A DNA stretch of 64,000 nucleotides from Coleophoma eucalyptorum (Eukaryota; Ascomycota; Leotiomycetes; Helotiales; Dermateaceae): the NCBI GenBank assembly GCA_026120035.1, contig JALRME010000006.1:620001-684000 (forward strand). The letters run 5' to 3'. Below the pieces are notes generated by a model that ran no database searches, was not told the DNA's origin, and saw nothing but the letters and a program-made list of their open reading frames with translations. Of this stretch, positions 42,181 through 53,141 are shown one piece after another; position 1 is the first letter of the stretch; each line of letters opens with the position of its first letter. The position numbers were made by a program, and so were the translations under genes.

Positions 42181-42974
42181 ATGTCTTTCCAAGAACAAGC
42201 CCAGGGCCATATCGCCATGATCGATAAAGAGGTATGTCAACACAGCGCACATTTTCATCTCCTGAGCCTATGCTCCACAACATGCGCATCTGCGGTTCTT
42301 CCTCTATACGGCCACGTCCGCCGAAGTTCATGATGAATAGCTTGCTAATAGGTCTATCAGCTTTCTAAGTACCCTATGTTGAACAACCTCGAGAAACAAA
42401 CCTCAGTTCCCAAGGTCTATGTCTTCCTCGGTGTCATCGCAACCTATTTCTTCTTCATCTTCTTCAACATTGCCGGGCAGCTCCTTACAAACTTTGCCGG
42501 ATTTGTTATTCCAGGTTACTATTCCATGGCGGCTTTGTTCTCTGCTGGCAAGGCTGATGACACCCAATGGCTCACTGTAAGTTGTCGCCCCTACTCAATG
42601 TTTGCGACCTAGCTTACCATCAAAACAGTACTGGGTCGTTTTTGCTTTCTTGACGTAAGTTTTTAGGTTCCCTCTCCACGTTTCCAACTGACAACGTTCA
42701 TAGTGTCTTTGAGAGCTTCGTCAGTGCTGTTTACTGGTTCCCATTCTACTATACCTTCAAGTTTGTTTTCCTCCTGTGGTTGTCTCTCCCAATGACCAAG
42801 TAAGTACTCCACGGCTGGTGCTCCACGTAAATTTACTAACAAATCCACAGCGGAGCACAAATCATTTTCCGTTCCTTCATGGTTCCTGTTTTCGGACGTT
42901 ATTTCACCCAAGGTGGAAACACCGCTGCCAACCTCCGCGCTAAGGTTGACGCTGCTCAAGACAAAACCTTGTAA
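42181..42974 (+). CDS. yop1: YOP1/DP1 ER-tubule-shaping protein
   Basis: Yop1 (TB2/DP1/HVA22/REEP family) bends ER membranes into tubules with reticulons. Five exons (42181-42231, 42361-42576, 42629-42654, 42704-42799, 42851-42974) give 170 residues, the usual length. The core shows two hydrophobic hairpins: VPKVYVFLGVIATYFFFIFFNIAGQLLTNFAGFVIPGYYSM, then TQWLTYWVVFAFLTVFESF and YWFPFYYTFKFVFLLWLSLP. MTNGAQIIFRSFMVPVFGRYF is the signature end. The third exon is only 26 bases. Confidence 0.95.
42232..42360 (+). other. Intron 1 of YOP1
   Basis: A 129-base phase-0 intron (GTATGT...GCTAAT...TCAG). Removal joins MIDKE to LSKYPMLNNLE. Confidence 0.87.
42577..42628 (+). other. Intron 2 of YOP1
   Basis: A 52-base phase-0 intron (GTAAGT...CTTAC...ACAG). 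Removal joins TQWLT to YWVVFAFL. Confidence 0.88.
42655..42703 (+). other. Intron 3 of YOP1
   Basis: A 49-base intron (GTAAGT...CTGAC...ATAG) following a 26-base exon. Removal joins FAFL(T) to VFESFVSAVYWF. Confidence 0.88.
42800..42850 (+). other. Intron 4 of YOP1
   Basis: A 51-base intron (GTAAGT...CTAAC...ACAG). Removal joins SLPMT to NGAQIIFRSF. Confidence 0.9.
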
Positions 42975-43834
42975 GGAATGGCAGCGTTTCCAACGACTTG
43001 CCAAGCCAAATGGCTTCAATTGACCGTAATGGCAAACTGGTTGTGATCATAGTGGCACATTAGATGGATGTTCATGGGACTTCTTGCCGATGGAGTGTTC
43101 GCCTGGGCGCTATAACAGGCTCCTATGATGGGGATAGCGAATTGGGGCTGTATGATGAATCTCTTAGGTTCCACGATTACTCTCATTGCTTTATATTATA
43201 TGGAACTTTGCTGTATCAAGGTTAACTGAATGGATTATTTTGCGAACCCCACCTGAGCAGTTACTTCTATATAATAAGTGGCTGAATTTCTTTATGACAG
43301 ATATATATGTCCTAAGTGCTTGTATAAATATATTACTGAGAACTGACGGTCATAAAAGTGGTGATGGTTTCCTTTAAGAGGCACATATATTGGAAGCAGA
43401 GGAAATAGCTATTATTTCAAGGTTTCTGGACTCGAGTGGACATTGAACAAACACAATATAATCATCAAATATATCTTCTTCCTATACACAATGAATAATT
43501 CTTATCAGATGGACTTTTAAGAGTCTTGCCATAACCCAAAGACCTTCAATCGGTAGTGCAAACCCGCTAACGAACGTCATCCCTCAAGGAATCATAGGGG
43601 TCGTCTGAGATCTAAAAATAAACCTGTCGAAGTGTTTGAGGACTTTGGTCGACGACACAACGAACACTCATCCAAAGATTCGGTTGATTCTCGAGCTAGA
43701 GACTGTCGCAAACATGTCATAAAGGGTATTGAGGTCTCTGCAAACCATTCTTCTCCCTACAGCCTTTGCGCTGCGCCCCGAAATCCTCCGACTACCCTTT
43801 ACATTGTGCCTGAGCCAGGCATCTCACGACCGCG
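42975..43834. other. Intergenic region, YOP1 / MID1
   Basis: 860 bases, AT-rich between about 43170 and 43500. It should hold the YOP1 3' region and the MID1 promoter. No gene is seen. Confidence 0.4.
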
Positions 43835-45856
43835 ATGCCTCTCCCCAAGCTGAGCCCGCTCCAATCGCGACTTGCAGCTTCGCTGGCAGCATCTTGTATG
43901 CTCTTGGTGCTGTATCTTGCTTTCTCTTCCTCTCATTTTGCCTACGCTGCGGAACTCGATTTAATATTCACTGAGGATCATAACCACGAGCGGATACAGC
44001 ATGGCCCAATACTGGAGATTGGGCTGGATGATCTGGAACTACGAGACGAGAACTACGAGGCAGAATTTGTTGGATATGATCGTGGAATAATTGGACGTGC
44101 AGCAGCGTCTACGGACCCGACACCGTTACTGAATAACCGGGCTGCATTGACAAATGTTCCTCAGGGTACTACGCTTTCTTATATGTTTAGCAATGACTCG
44201 TTATGGAACAGCACAACAGCCGTGGAAGGGATTCAGCTACCCTCTACAATCTTCAGGCGAACCTGGAGTAGAAACACCATATTTACTGGAGTAGCGGACG
44301 ATATCAGTTTGGTGGATGATGACGGTGGTTACGAAGAATCAGGAGATCTGAAACTCATGTCCCGCCAGACCAGCTCACAAAGTAACCGTACTCTATGGGT
44401 TACGGTGAGCGTATGCCTTCAACCAGAGAGTAACGACACCAGTCTAGGGGTACCTCCACAGATGTCTCTATATATCTCGCAATCACCGAACAATACGAAT
44501 CCTGGACCCAGCGGGGATTCCTCACTTCAGCAGATGATCACTTTGGATGGAGGCTGGGGTATGATGGAGATCAACGCCACTGGCAATGTCTACATCGGAG
44601 TATCTGCACCGAATACTACAGACTTCACAGGACCATACAGTGCATCCATCGCCGCATCAGTCAATCAACCTTATCATTATTACAACGACCAGGAAACGAA
44701 CCTTCATCTAGTCGACAGTGATGCACAGTCTGCACTTTTTATCACCAATAATCTCACCATGGAAGATGCAAATAGTACGGCCTATAAAGCATGGATGAGC
44801 ATGTCACCACCATTTGTCTTGTTTGCAAATAATCAGAGCGATCAGAGTATCACTGGTGTGCAAAAGTCCTACTGCGGCCTCAAGAACTTGGCTGCACTAC
44901 CTCAATCTGGCGGTATGCAGACTGGAATGACAGCCAGCGGGCTTGGGAATCATCCAAAACAGCAGTTCTATATGGATGCGCTGCAGAAAGGCACATCGTA
45001 TATGGCAGTTGTAGCATTGCCAGCAAATACCACGGATAGCAATGGAGTGGTGGGTGGAGGAGGGGAGGTTTGGATGGCCACCAATTTCTCGACGCTGAAG
45101 GGTATGTCAACAATTCAGAAGGACTGCTGAAAGACTCTACTGACCTCGATAGATGATAACTGCGCCGTCATATACAATCTGTCCTTCTGCGATCAATCTT
45201 CATATGCCGTTCCTGGCAACACCAACACGTTTCCAAATGCCACGGCACTGGCAGCGTTCTATGACAATGCTACGCAAGCACAATACGAGTATTTTGAAAA
45301 GGTGCTAGCTCAGATTCCTTGCGAGACCACATCATCAGCGCAATACTCCCTTAGCAAGACCTGTGATGACTGTGCTTCCTCTTACAAGGATTGGCTCTGC
45401 TCCGTCATGATGCCTCGTTGTACAGATTTTGACTCCACTCATAGCTGGCTTCAAGCGCGAAATATGGGACAGGCTTTTCCAAATGGGACTATGCTGAGCC
45501 CAGCTCTGGTCGCTGCTGCCAATCAGTCAGCGCCTATGAATGCCTCCCGTAACGCAGCTATCGATACAACGGTTCAACCGGGCCCGTACAAGGAAGTTTT
45601 GCCGTGTGACGATTTGTGCTTTGGGATCGTGCAGAGCTGTCCATCCGCAATGGGATTCTCATGCCCAATGCTCGGGCAGATTGGATTCAACACAAGTTAT
45701 GGGCAAAGACCAGATGGTTCTCCAGAACAAGCAGGGCAGATTACATGCAACTTCCCTGGAGCCGCCTACTTCCTCGCGGCAACAGGGACAAGAGGGGCAG
45801 CTCCTACTGTGCTGGTATTTGTGATAGCGACCATCCTTGGAGCCGTACTGCTGTGA
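43835..45856 (+). CDS. mid1: MID1-type stretch-activated calcium channel subunit
   Basis: Mid1 works with the Cch1 channel to admit calcium under mechanical, cell-wall or pheromone stress. Two exons (43835-45101, 45153-45856) give 656 residues. The N-terminus (MPLPKLSPLQSRLAASLAASCMLLVLYLAF) is a signal-type hydrophobic segment. The extracellular body has many N-glycosylation sequons (for example NDSLWNSTT, NNTNPG, NATGN). The C-terminal third has the Mid1 Cys pattern: DNCAVIYNLSFCDQSSYAVPGN, KTCDDCASSYKDWLCSVMMPRCTDF and VLPCDDLCFGIVQSCPSAMGFSCP. It ends in a hydrophobic segment (APTVLVFVIATILGAVLL) suggestive of a membrane or GPI signal. Confidence 0.94.
45102..45152 (+). other. Intron of MID1
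   Basis: A 51-base intron (GTATGT...CTGAC...ATAG). Removal joins NFSTLK to DDNCAVIYNLSFC. Confidence 0.9.
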
Positions 45857-47120
45857 GCTGGCTCCTGGCTAGTGTGGGAAAACAGGCATTTTCAAGGCGT
45901 TGGCTTTTTTGGGAGGGTTTTCATATACATGCGGACTTGGAGTGTACACTATGGTTATGGTGTACCTAATGGCAAAGAGTAAGTAGGATAAGACTTGCAG
46001 CTTTACGATAGAGTGGCAAAGTCAGGATTGGGAGTTTTCATTCGATAGCATGAAGAAGCTACAGTGCATAACAGACTTATGAAAGGGCGCAAGGCAGTTG
46101 AATTGAATGGAGCGAAATCATTTACCTTTTTGCCCTCATCTCCTATACGTCGCCGGAATTGAGCAGTAAGCACGTGTCAGCCACTACTCTCCGCAAATAG
46201 GCTCCACCAAATTATCTCGTCAATTGAGGCTCTGGTTGAAACATGCCAGTCTCAATATGGGATCAAGCGTTGACTAGAGGCTCAATCCAGTAGAAATAAA
46301 GCATTTGACATTCACGCCCACGGACCCAAATTTCCCTTTTCACACGAGGATTTTAGCATAGGGACCTCAATTTCGCGCGACATCACATCGCCCGGCGCCA
46401 GAGCAGATCTCGATCGACTCGTGCTTAAAAGGAGAAACGAGAGATCACCTTCCGCTCTGAGGAATAAGGTATTTCGTCATCGGCGGCCAGGCCAGCAGGG
46501 AACGGCTAGCTTCACATGTGAAAATTCTTGAGATCGCAGAATATGACAAGATGAAGAAAAAGGTAAAAGGCCCATCGGTCCAAGATTTCTGGGTTCCATT
46601 ACGTCCAAGCTCCGAGACTCACGATGTGTTGTACAAACGGATTGGGAGCGCATGAAAGTGTAAGATGAGATGATGGAGGGGTATAGCCTCTTCTGGATAG
46701 AGACGCTGGCCATGAGGGGTGGGAAGTGCAGGGAGCTTCGAGGGTGACATTGGCACTTGCACGACTTGGTAAATTTGATATAGGTCGAGACGGCGGCAAG
46801 GTTTGCGTAGCGATGTGAGGGCGTTCGTCCCAGCTGGGATAAGGTGTTCGTGGAGGCATCCACCGCACTGTCGAAGCCAAAGGCCTTCTAGAATTGGCAT
46901 TCCATGACGCTGCCGCCATTCATGCAGCGAGATGCGATGAATTTAAGAATGTGTTGTCCATGAAAGTCTTTGCCTTCTTATTTTCTTCCTCTTCTCTTGC
47001 TTGACGACTGACTGCCAGACGGACTGACGCTTATTCGTCCTAATTCTTTTGTTTACTTTACTTTGGACGCGACATCCTCGCGTTTTAGCGCCGACTCAAC
47101 GTCCAGTCGACCCCTCCGAG

Positions 47121-47155
47121 TACTCACTTACTCACTCACTCAACTCACTCACTCG
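47121..47155. repeat. ACTC microsatellite in the forkhead leader
   Basis: Imperfect tandem ACTC units in a region otherwise rich in pyrimidines. Confidence 0.75.
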
Positions 47156-48016
47156 GTCGCCCAGGCACTCAGCTCAGCGCTTTGCACGAACGACATCCAA
47201 CGAACCAGGCAAGCAAGGGAAAGACCAGACGACGATCCTGTCAAATTCCCTCCGAGCCAATCGATTATTCATTTCAGCTCACATCCCCGGCAAAAGGCGC
47301 AACGAAAAGGTTTCCAGCTTCTTTTTTTGATCGCATCCTTGCATTGGCTTGAGCGTCGCCTACTCTGCAATTAGTTACGCTCCCATCTCGGGCTCCGTTC
47401 CCCCATCGCATCAGCATCATCGGCCAACTCAATAGCTTTAGTCTTTGCACATTGTTGCAGTGGCTTCCTCTCCAACTCTGGGACGCTTAACCAACTCTCA
47501 TCCCATCCAACAGATACGCCAGCTGGTAGCCTTCTGCTAAACCTCGACTCCACTCCAGCTCCCGAACGGTCAAGCCAAGACCAGTTTGCATGCCGGCCTG
47601 CTGCACCACTCGACTCACGAAGGCCTCCATCGTCCTCGTCCATCCCCACCTCTGCCTCACCTCATTCATCCATCCTCCGTCTTACAACCTTCCAACTTTC
47701 CAACTTTCTTTCCCTCAACCTTTCCACCCATTGCCACCTCTCCTTTCCTCACATCCCCTCCCCTCACCTCACCTCAACCTACCCGACATCACGCTGGCGC
47801 ACAGCTAGTCCCTTGCGCTCAGTCACTTCGCCAACTCGCCCTCCTTCCACCTCCACCTCGTCTACCTCCCTACGGCCTGTGAAACGACGGCATCGAGACC
47901 CCCGTCCATTTACCGCTGTTTGCCCTTGCTTCCTCGCCTGTTAACGCGGAATCCACTGCAATTTCGCTCCACAGACCGATCTACCCTAGCCAGCGCACCT
48001 CAGCACCCACTGTCCG

Positions 48017-48121
48017 GTATGTATGCATAAGCCCCGATAGCCTCTCATGATCTCCATTTGAGAAGAAGACCTCATCTAGATTGAGTTCTCGAGTTGGCTT
48101 GCTAACATACCCAACTTACAG
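48017..48121 (+). other. Predicted 5'-leader intron of the forkhead gene
   Basis: A 105-base candidate with donor GTATGT, branch GCTAAC and acceptor TACAG, 128 bases before the start codon. No coding frame depends on it, so only the splice signals support it. Confidence 0.6.
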
Positions 48122-48249
48122 CAACATCTTCCACCAACACCACCACTTTGTCGCCCTGTCCTCAACAGCCTTTCAACGCGTCAACTGTCTGGCTTCGAAC
48201 ATAGCAATCGACTCTGTTGTAGGATTCATCGCGTCGTCGACTCCTCGTC

Positions 48250-50523
48250 ATGGCGTCGACGCGTTACACGCAGCAGCCGCTGCAAATCTATCAAGACCCT
48301 CCCACCTCGTTCGACCACGCGCCTATGCCCTCAGTTCACAAGTCCAAATCATCTAAATCATTCTCACCACTTCGCACCATCAAGAATGCCGCGTCGAGGA
48401 GGAATATCGTGCTCAACCCACCCCGGAACGCGGGCATGGGGGAGAACCCACCCGTCAAGTCTGCACAACAAAATTCGAGTTCGCCTTTAAGAGCGCCATT
48501 TGACAGTAGACTCAATATGATATCGATGCCACCGCCTGGAGGTCCAATATATAACACCGACTCCATGGAAAAGAGACCACCAGTAATGTCCAAGTTTAGG
48601 CATCCACCACAAAAGGCCCTGTTCACCACCTTTTCCAGCGGAAGGCCAACGGGGAAAGAGAATTGTCAACAGCCACTGTATCCTGCTCCGCCAAATCCTT
48701 ACAAAGAACATTATCCGGCAAGTCAATTTTCACTGGATGGTCTTTATGGTCACAAGCCCGCTCCTAAGCGTAAACTGATGGATGCCGCACCGATTCAAGA
48801 ACCGAGGCCATTCAAGCAGGTCAAGATGGAGGAGCCAGCTCAGTCTCAAGAGCAACCGGTCGAAATCCCAGAACCAGATCAATTTCCTGAGTTGCACGAC
48901 GACGGTACTAAACCCGGGCACAGCTATGCTCAATTGATTGGAATGTCGATCCTCAGAGCGCCTAACCGCAGACTGACGCTGTCCCAAATCTACAACTGGA
49001 TTTCTACAACCTACTCGTACTACCAGGCATCAGAAGCTGGATGGCAAAATAGTATCCGCCACAACCTCAGTCTCAACAAGGCCTTTATTAAGCAAGAGAG
49101 ACCTAAGGAAGATCCAGGCAAGGGCAATTACTGGGCTATTGAACCTGGTATGGAACACCTTTTCATGAAGGATAGCAAGACAAGAAAATCGGCTGCTATT
49201 GATAACTCATCAATGACAACGATCATGGCACCAGTGAGTCGATCGGGGAGTTCACAACCAATGTTACTGCCAGCTCCTCAAGAGTTGCCTACCCTGGAGC
49301 CGGCATACCCCATTTCTGAAGCTCAACTGCCAACCACGACGGGTCCCGAAATCTCTTCTGATGCAACGATTCCAGCTTCAGATGCTTTCGGCGCCGAAGA
49401 TCAAGAGCAGGATGCAGAGGAAGACCACGATGACGCACAACCACAACAAATTAACTCCTCACCACCGCCCATGATGCATTCTTCCCCCCCTGTGACTCGT
49501 CACAGCTCAAGAAGAGATGACACTCCACCTCCTGTGCCTCGCTTTCCTACATCATCCAGAACTAGATCACATAAACGCAATGTTGCATCTATGGATGACA
49601 GCGGCTACTTCTCGTCTCTTGACTCATCTGCTCTACATCCAAATCGCGCTGGCCGATTGCTCACTTCAGAAGACCGACCAAGAATCAAGCGTGGTCGTGC
49701 CGAGGAGGAAATTGCCCGGCTTCGTGGATCTTCTTATGACAGTCCCACAAAAGGCCGATCTTTCTTTGGGCAGACATCAAATTTTGTCCCAGTCTCATCG
49801 TCACCACTTCGTCGTGGCTTAGGGACAACAACTCAGATGTTGCCGCCTCTCACTCCTGCTGTTAAGCTTAAGGCACCCATCCGCCCACCACAATCAGTGT
49901 CACCCAACACCAACTTGAGGATGCATCGTGACCGAGTTCGCGAATTGGTTGGCTCGCCTGTTCGCGGGTTGACAGTGTTGAGCGAGGACCTACCTTGGAG
50001 TCCAGCTTTCAACCTGGATGATAACACGTCAATGTTCTATGACTTTAGTACGAGTTTCGACATCTTTGCAGACACTGGTGCTGGGTTGCTCTCTGTCCCA
50101 GCAAATGGATCGCCTGTGAAATCGGCGAAGAGATCTCAAATGAACCGTTCCAAGTCTGCGAACGTCCTTAGCGATATCTCAAATACAAGCAACAGCAAGA
50201 CACCACAATTATCTTTTACACCAAACGCGCACGCTTCCATCTATGATTCGCCCCTGAAGGGGATGGGTCTTATGCCGTCACCAAGCAAGTTGCTTGGCTT
50301 GAATTCGCCTAGCAAGACGCAGTCACCGGCTTTGGGTAGTAGCGCCTTTGATCTGCCTCACGATGACTTCCTCGGCGCCGAGTTTCTCGCTGAAGATATG
50401 GCAGACTTCTCTGGCCTAGACATCATGCAAGGATTCCAGAAGATCGGTGCTGGAGCTCAGTCTCGCAGCACGAATGGAGGATCACGACCAGGGCTTGGTC
50501 GAAGCTTTACTTCGCGATTCTAA
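48250..50523 (+). CDS. Forkhead transcription factor (Sep1/Hcm1-like)
   Basis: Forkhead factors of the Sep1/Hcm1 type control periodic cell-cycle genes. The single exon gives 757 residues. The forkhead domain lies at residues about 221-312: KPGHSYAQLIGMSILRAPNRRLTLSQIYNWIS, AGWQNSIRHNLSLNKAFIK (the recognition helix WQNSIRHNLSLN is intact) and KGNYWAIEPG. No FHA domain is visible, which separates it from Fkh1/Fkh2. The remainder is Ser/Pro-rich with many S/T-P sites (SSPLR, PPLTP, LNSPSKTQSP), typical of Cdk-regulated factors. The start is the ATG at 48250 after a long leader with a likely intron. Confidence 0.94.
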   Translation: MASTRYTQQPLQIYQDPPTSFDHAPMPSVHKSKSSKSFSPLRTIKNAASRRNIVLNPPRNAGMGENPPVKSAQQNSSSPLRAPFDSRLNMISMPPPGGPIYNTDSMEKRPPVMSKFRHPPQKALFTTFSSGRPTGKENCQQPLYPAPPNPYKEHYPASQFSLDGLYGHKPAPKRKLMDAAPIQEPRPFKQVKMEEPAQSQEQPVEIPEPDQFPELHDDGTKPGHSYAQLIGMSILRAPNRRLTLSQIYNWISTTYSYYQASEAGWQNSIRHNLSLNKAFIKQERPKEDPGKGNYWAIEPGMEHLFMKDSKTRKSAAIDNSSMTTIMAPVSRSGSSQPMLLPAPQELPTLEPAYPISEAQLPTTTGPEISSDATIPASDAFGAEDQEQDAEEDHDDAQPQQINSSPPPMMHSSPPVTRHSSRRDDTPPPVPRFPTSSRTRSHKRNVASMDDSGYFSSLDSSALHPNRAGRLLTSEDRPRIKRGRAEEEIARLRGSSYDSPTKGRSFFGQTSNFVPVSSSPLRRGLGTTTQMLPPLTPAVKLKAPIRPPQSVSPNTNLRMHRDRVRELVGSPVRGLTVLSEDLPWSPAFNLDDNTSMFYDFSTSFDIFADTGAGLLSVPANGSPVKSAKRSQMNRSKSANVLSDISNTSNSKTPQLSFTPNAHASIYDSPLKGMGLMPSPSKLLGLNSPSKTQSPALGSSAFDLPHDDFLGAEFLAEDMADFSGLDIMQGFQKIGAGAQSRSTNGGSRPGLGRSFTSRF

Positions 50524-52606
50524 TTTTCGAATTTGACTCTAATGTCTTATGCGGATTAATGAATCTTCTTTGGGTAATTTGGGACTGGAATCGGTGATGA
50601 AGACTACGAAATTATGAATAATCGGTTGGCTGGCGCATTCTTTTACTGTTGATTGGGATAAGGGGAAGCGGCAGGGGCAGGACCTGCTTATAGTTGTTAA
50701 TGATTATGATGTCGGAGTACATACGCGTTTTTTGTTTTGCTTGGATTGACCGGAAGTTCCTAGGATGGATCACCATTTTCGGGTTTGGGTAGGATTCCTT
50801 GTTTGGGTTATTGCAGTGTTGGAATCCTTTGGTTGCGCGTTTAAGCACGGAGATTATTGTTTTGGGGTCACTGTAGCAAGGGGATTATTATGGGGGGTGG
50901 TTCTGGTCTATTTTTTTGGGTTGTCTGTGTTATGCGCTTGTGAACAATAGACAGCTAGCTATTGATTGGGAGGTGGAAATCTGGGACCAAAGTCCATCGG
51001 CATGGCAAAGCAGGACGGCACTCGTGCTCTCATTGTTCTCTTACTGCTACATTACCCTTGTCTAGTAGCTCTTCCGCTTCATGGATAGCAATTATCTATG
51101 ATACAAAATCTTTCGAGACTCAATCGCTCAAAGTCTCTTTGTCGTAGTGACGGTCGTGGGCTATTCGCAACTGCCAGTTCAAAGATTGGCTTGGCACCAG
51201 ACTAAAGTGACAGCATACACCAGCACTCATGTCCGATGCACGTGTCGGTGGTTCTCTCAAGGTATGTGCAGCGAGCTATGTCTTCTGAGATAGCATTACT
51301 CGTCTGCTTGGGTGGTTGTTTGCTTAGTTCATGCCGACCATTTCGCACGGTGGCAAGAAGGTGGTGCTGAACCCTCTCGCGTCAAGCTTTGTGGCTGGTT
51401 CTTAGTCTCACGTCGCACCGCCTCATTTGCTATTCGTTCTCTACGGGAGCGGACGAGGGATTTCTTCTCCTCGGTCGAAACCAATGCAATAAAACGCTGA
51501 TTATTCCGAATCCCAAGATGAGCCAATTTAGACGAGGAGCTGGGGAAAGGGTCGAAGAACTGAGCGAAGAGCAGAGCAAGAACAAGGGTAAGATCAAGAG
51601 TTGAGCAGAGACGAGACGAAACGGAGCGAGAAGCAAGAGACAAGCAAAAGATTAGATCGCCAAGGAGGCTCGGCAGTCCGGGGTCCGAGGTGGGATGACG
51701 GTGAAGTGGCCAAAAAAACCAGTAACAGATTTAAATTTATCTCTCGATTGACTTCTTTCCTTGAAAATGGTCGTGGCAGGCGGTCCAATCGTACCGCCGT
51801 ACGAAGTACTTGGGGCGAGACTGAGACGACTACCGAGGAGTATCAAGGTCATACCATACCGACCAGACCATTCCATACATCGGCGTGCGCATCACTGTCA
51901 TGCATGCTATGCCATACCGTCCTGTACCAGCGACCGAACTGAAGCCAAATCAAGATTTACTGACACACGCAAACCACGTTGCTGCTGGACTCTGGGGTCA
52001 GCTTCGTAAAGCGCAGCACAGCACAGCGCCTTGCTAATCTCTCGCCAATAGGGACGACCACGGCTTTTCAAGGCTCCACGCCCGTCAGATCACAGATCAC
52101 AGCGCCGCTCGGGATTGGCTGCGCGGTGGAGCTGAGAAGCCACTGCGCCTCGTTTTATATGATGACTAGTGGTGGTATGGGAGTCCTTTGCGCGCTGATG
52201 TGATGACGATGGTTTTCCATGAGCTAATTTGCGGTCAGTAGGCTGGTAGGTTCCAGTACAGACAGGCTGATCGACCGACAAGATAGACAGGGTCGGGGCA
52301 TCGACCTGCACAAATGTGCCTGACTTGGTTCGGAAGTATCAGGTTGGGGCCTGCACCTTAGCTTACTGGTGCTCGTACTTCGTACTGGTACCCCTAATGA
52401 GAAATCGTAGGTCAGGCCCAGGATACAAGAACCCTTGATCCCCTCTGCCTCTCTCTCGCTCTTCCCTCTCCTCTCTTCTCTCTTCTCACCCCTCTTCGAT
52501 CCTCCAATCCATCGCGCCTCGTTCACCACCTTTTATTCTCAACTTCCAAGATATATTACACAACTACCCGCGCCCTCGTCCACGACACCCCAATCCAGAT
52601 CTCAAG
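50524..52606. other. Intergenic region with CT-rich promoter tract
   Basis: About 2.1 kb. Overlapping short frames at 51300-52000 have no recognisable motif. A CT-rich tract at 52441-52500 sits about 100-170 bases before the CYSTM start and fits a core-promoter pyrimidine stretch. Confidence 0.4.
52441..52500 (+). promoter_or_regulatory. CT-rich promoter tract upstream of the CYSTM gene
   Basis: An almost pure pyrimidine stretch (CTCTCTCGCTCTTCCC and on). Such tracts commonly precede transcription starts of highly expressed genes in filamentous fungi; the role here is inferred. Confidence 0.5.
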
Positions 52607-53141
52607 ATGCCTTCTCAACAATTCACTGCCCAGCCTGAGTCCCAACAGCGCATGGAGATGCAGCCTGCCGCTTCTGCCCCATCGATGAGCGCTGAGCAAC
52701 CAGTAAGTGCCATTCTTTCGCGTGCTTCCTCTGGCTCCATCTGCCACCCGAACCCCCGTCCCCTCCGTCTGCCGGTCTGCCGGCCTGCCTTCGCGCAGTC
52801 GCGACTCCTCCACCATAGCGCACGATTCATAAATCCCTGATCGGCTTTTTTGGGTTCATCTGTTTGTTTTTGTCGCCTTCTTAGACCTCTCGCTAACCCT
52901 CATCTCTCTCAAACAGCGCCCAGTCGAGCAAATGACCGCTGAGCCAGTCAGCATGCGTGGTGGTGGAGAAGGCGAGGTTTGCTGTGGAATGTACGTTACC
53001 CCCCCTCCCATATCGCATCTCTTTGGAGATTCAATTCTTCCCTGGTCAAACAATCCTTGGTGGGTGGCCTTAGGCTGACTTTTGGTGTCGCGTAGTTGTG
53101 CTGGACTTGCTTGCTTTGAGTGCTGCGAGTGCTGTTGTTAG
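52607..53141 (+). CDS. CYSTM-type Cys-rich membrane mini-protein
   Basis: CYSTM proteins are small, Gln/Pro-rich peptides ending in a Cys-rich membrane segment, linked to stress and metal responses in fungi and plants. Three exons (52607-52702, 52917-52990, 53096-53141) give 71 residues. The N-terminal part is polar (MPSQQFTAQPESQQ, RMEMQPAASAPSM), then MRGGGEGEV and the tail CCGICAGLACFECCECCC with nine Cys. The Gly-rich MRGGG just before the Cys tail is typical of fungal members. The introns (214 and 105 bases) are long compared with the exons, so the gene is easily missed. A CT-rich promoter tract precedes it. Confidence 0.85.
52703..52916 (+). other. Intron 1 of the CYSTM gene
   Basis: A 214-base phase-0 intron (GTAAGT...GCTAAC...ACAG), the longest intron I found in the window. 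Confidence 0.83.
52991..53095 (+). other. Intron 2 of the CYSTM gene
   Basis: A 105-base intron (GTACGT...CTGAC...GTAG). Removal joins EVCCG to ICAGLACFECC. Confidence 0.83.

Larger units (their letters stand above)
45857..48249. promoter_or_regulatory. Long upstream region and leader of the forkhead gene
   Basis: About 2.4 kb. From about 47000 the strand is rich in C and T with an ACTC microsatellite (47121-47155) and short upstream frames (for example an ATG at 47590 opening 72 codons). A good intron (48017-48121) lies just before the coding start. This pattern suggests a transcript with a leader of a kilobase or more. A minus-strand frame at 46599-46919 has no known motif and is not called. 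Confidence 0.5.

Noticed and set aside
46599..46919. Minus-strand ATG frame of 106 codons
   Set aside because: Has an ATG but no motif, lies in the low-complexity leader region of the forkhead gene and lacks splice support.
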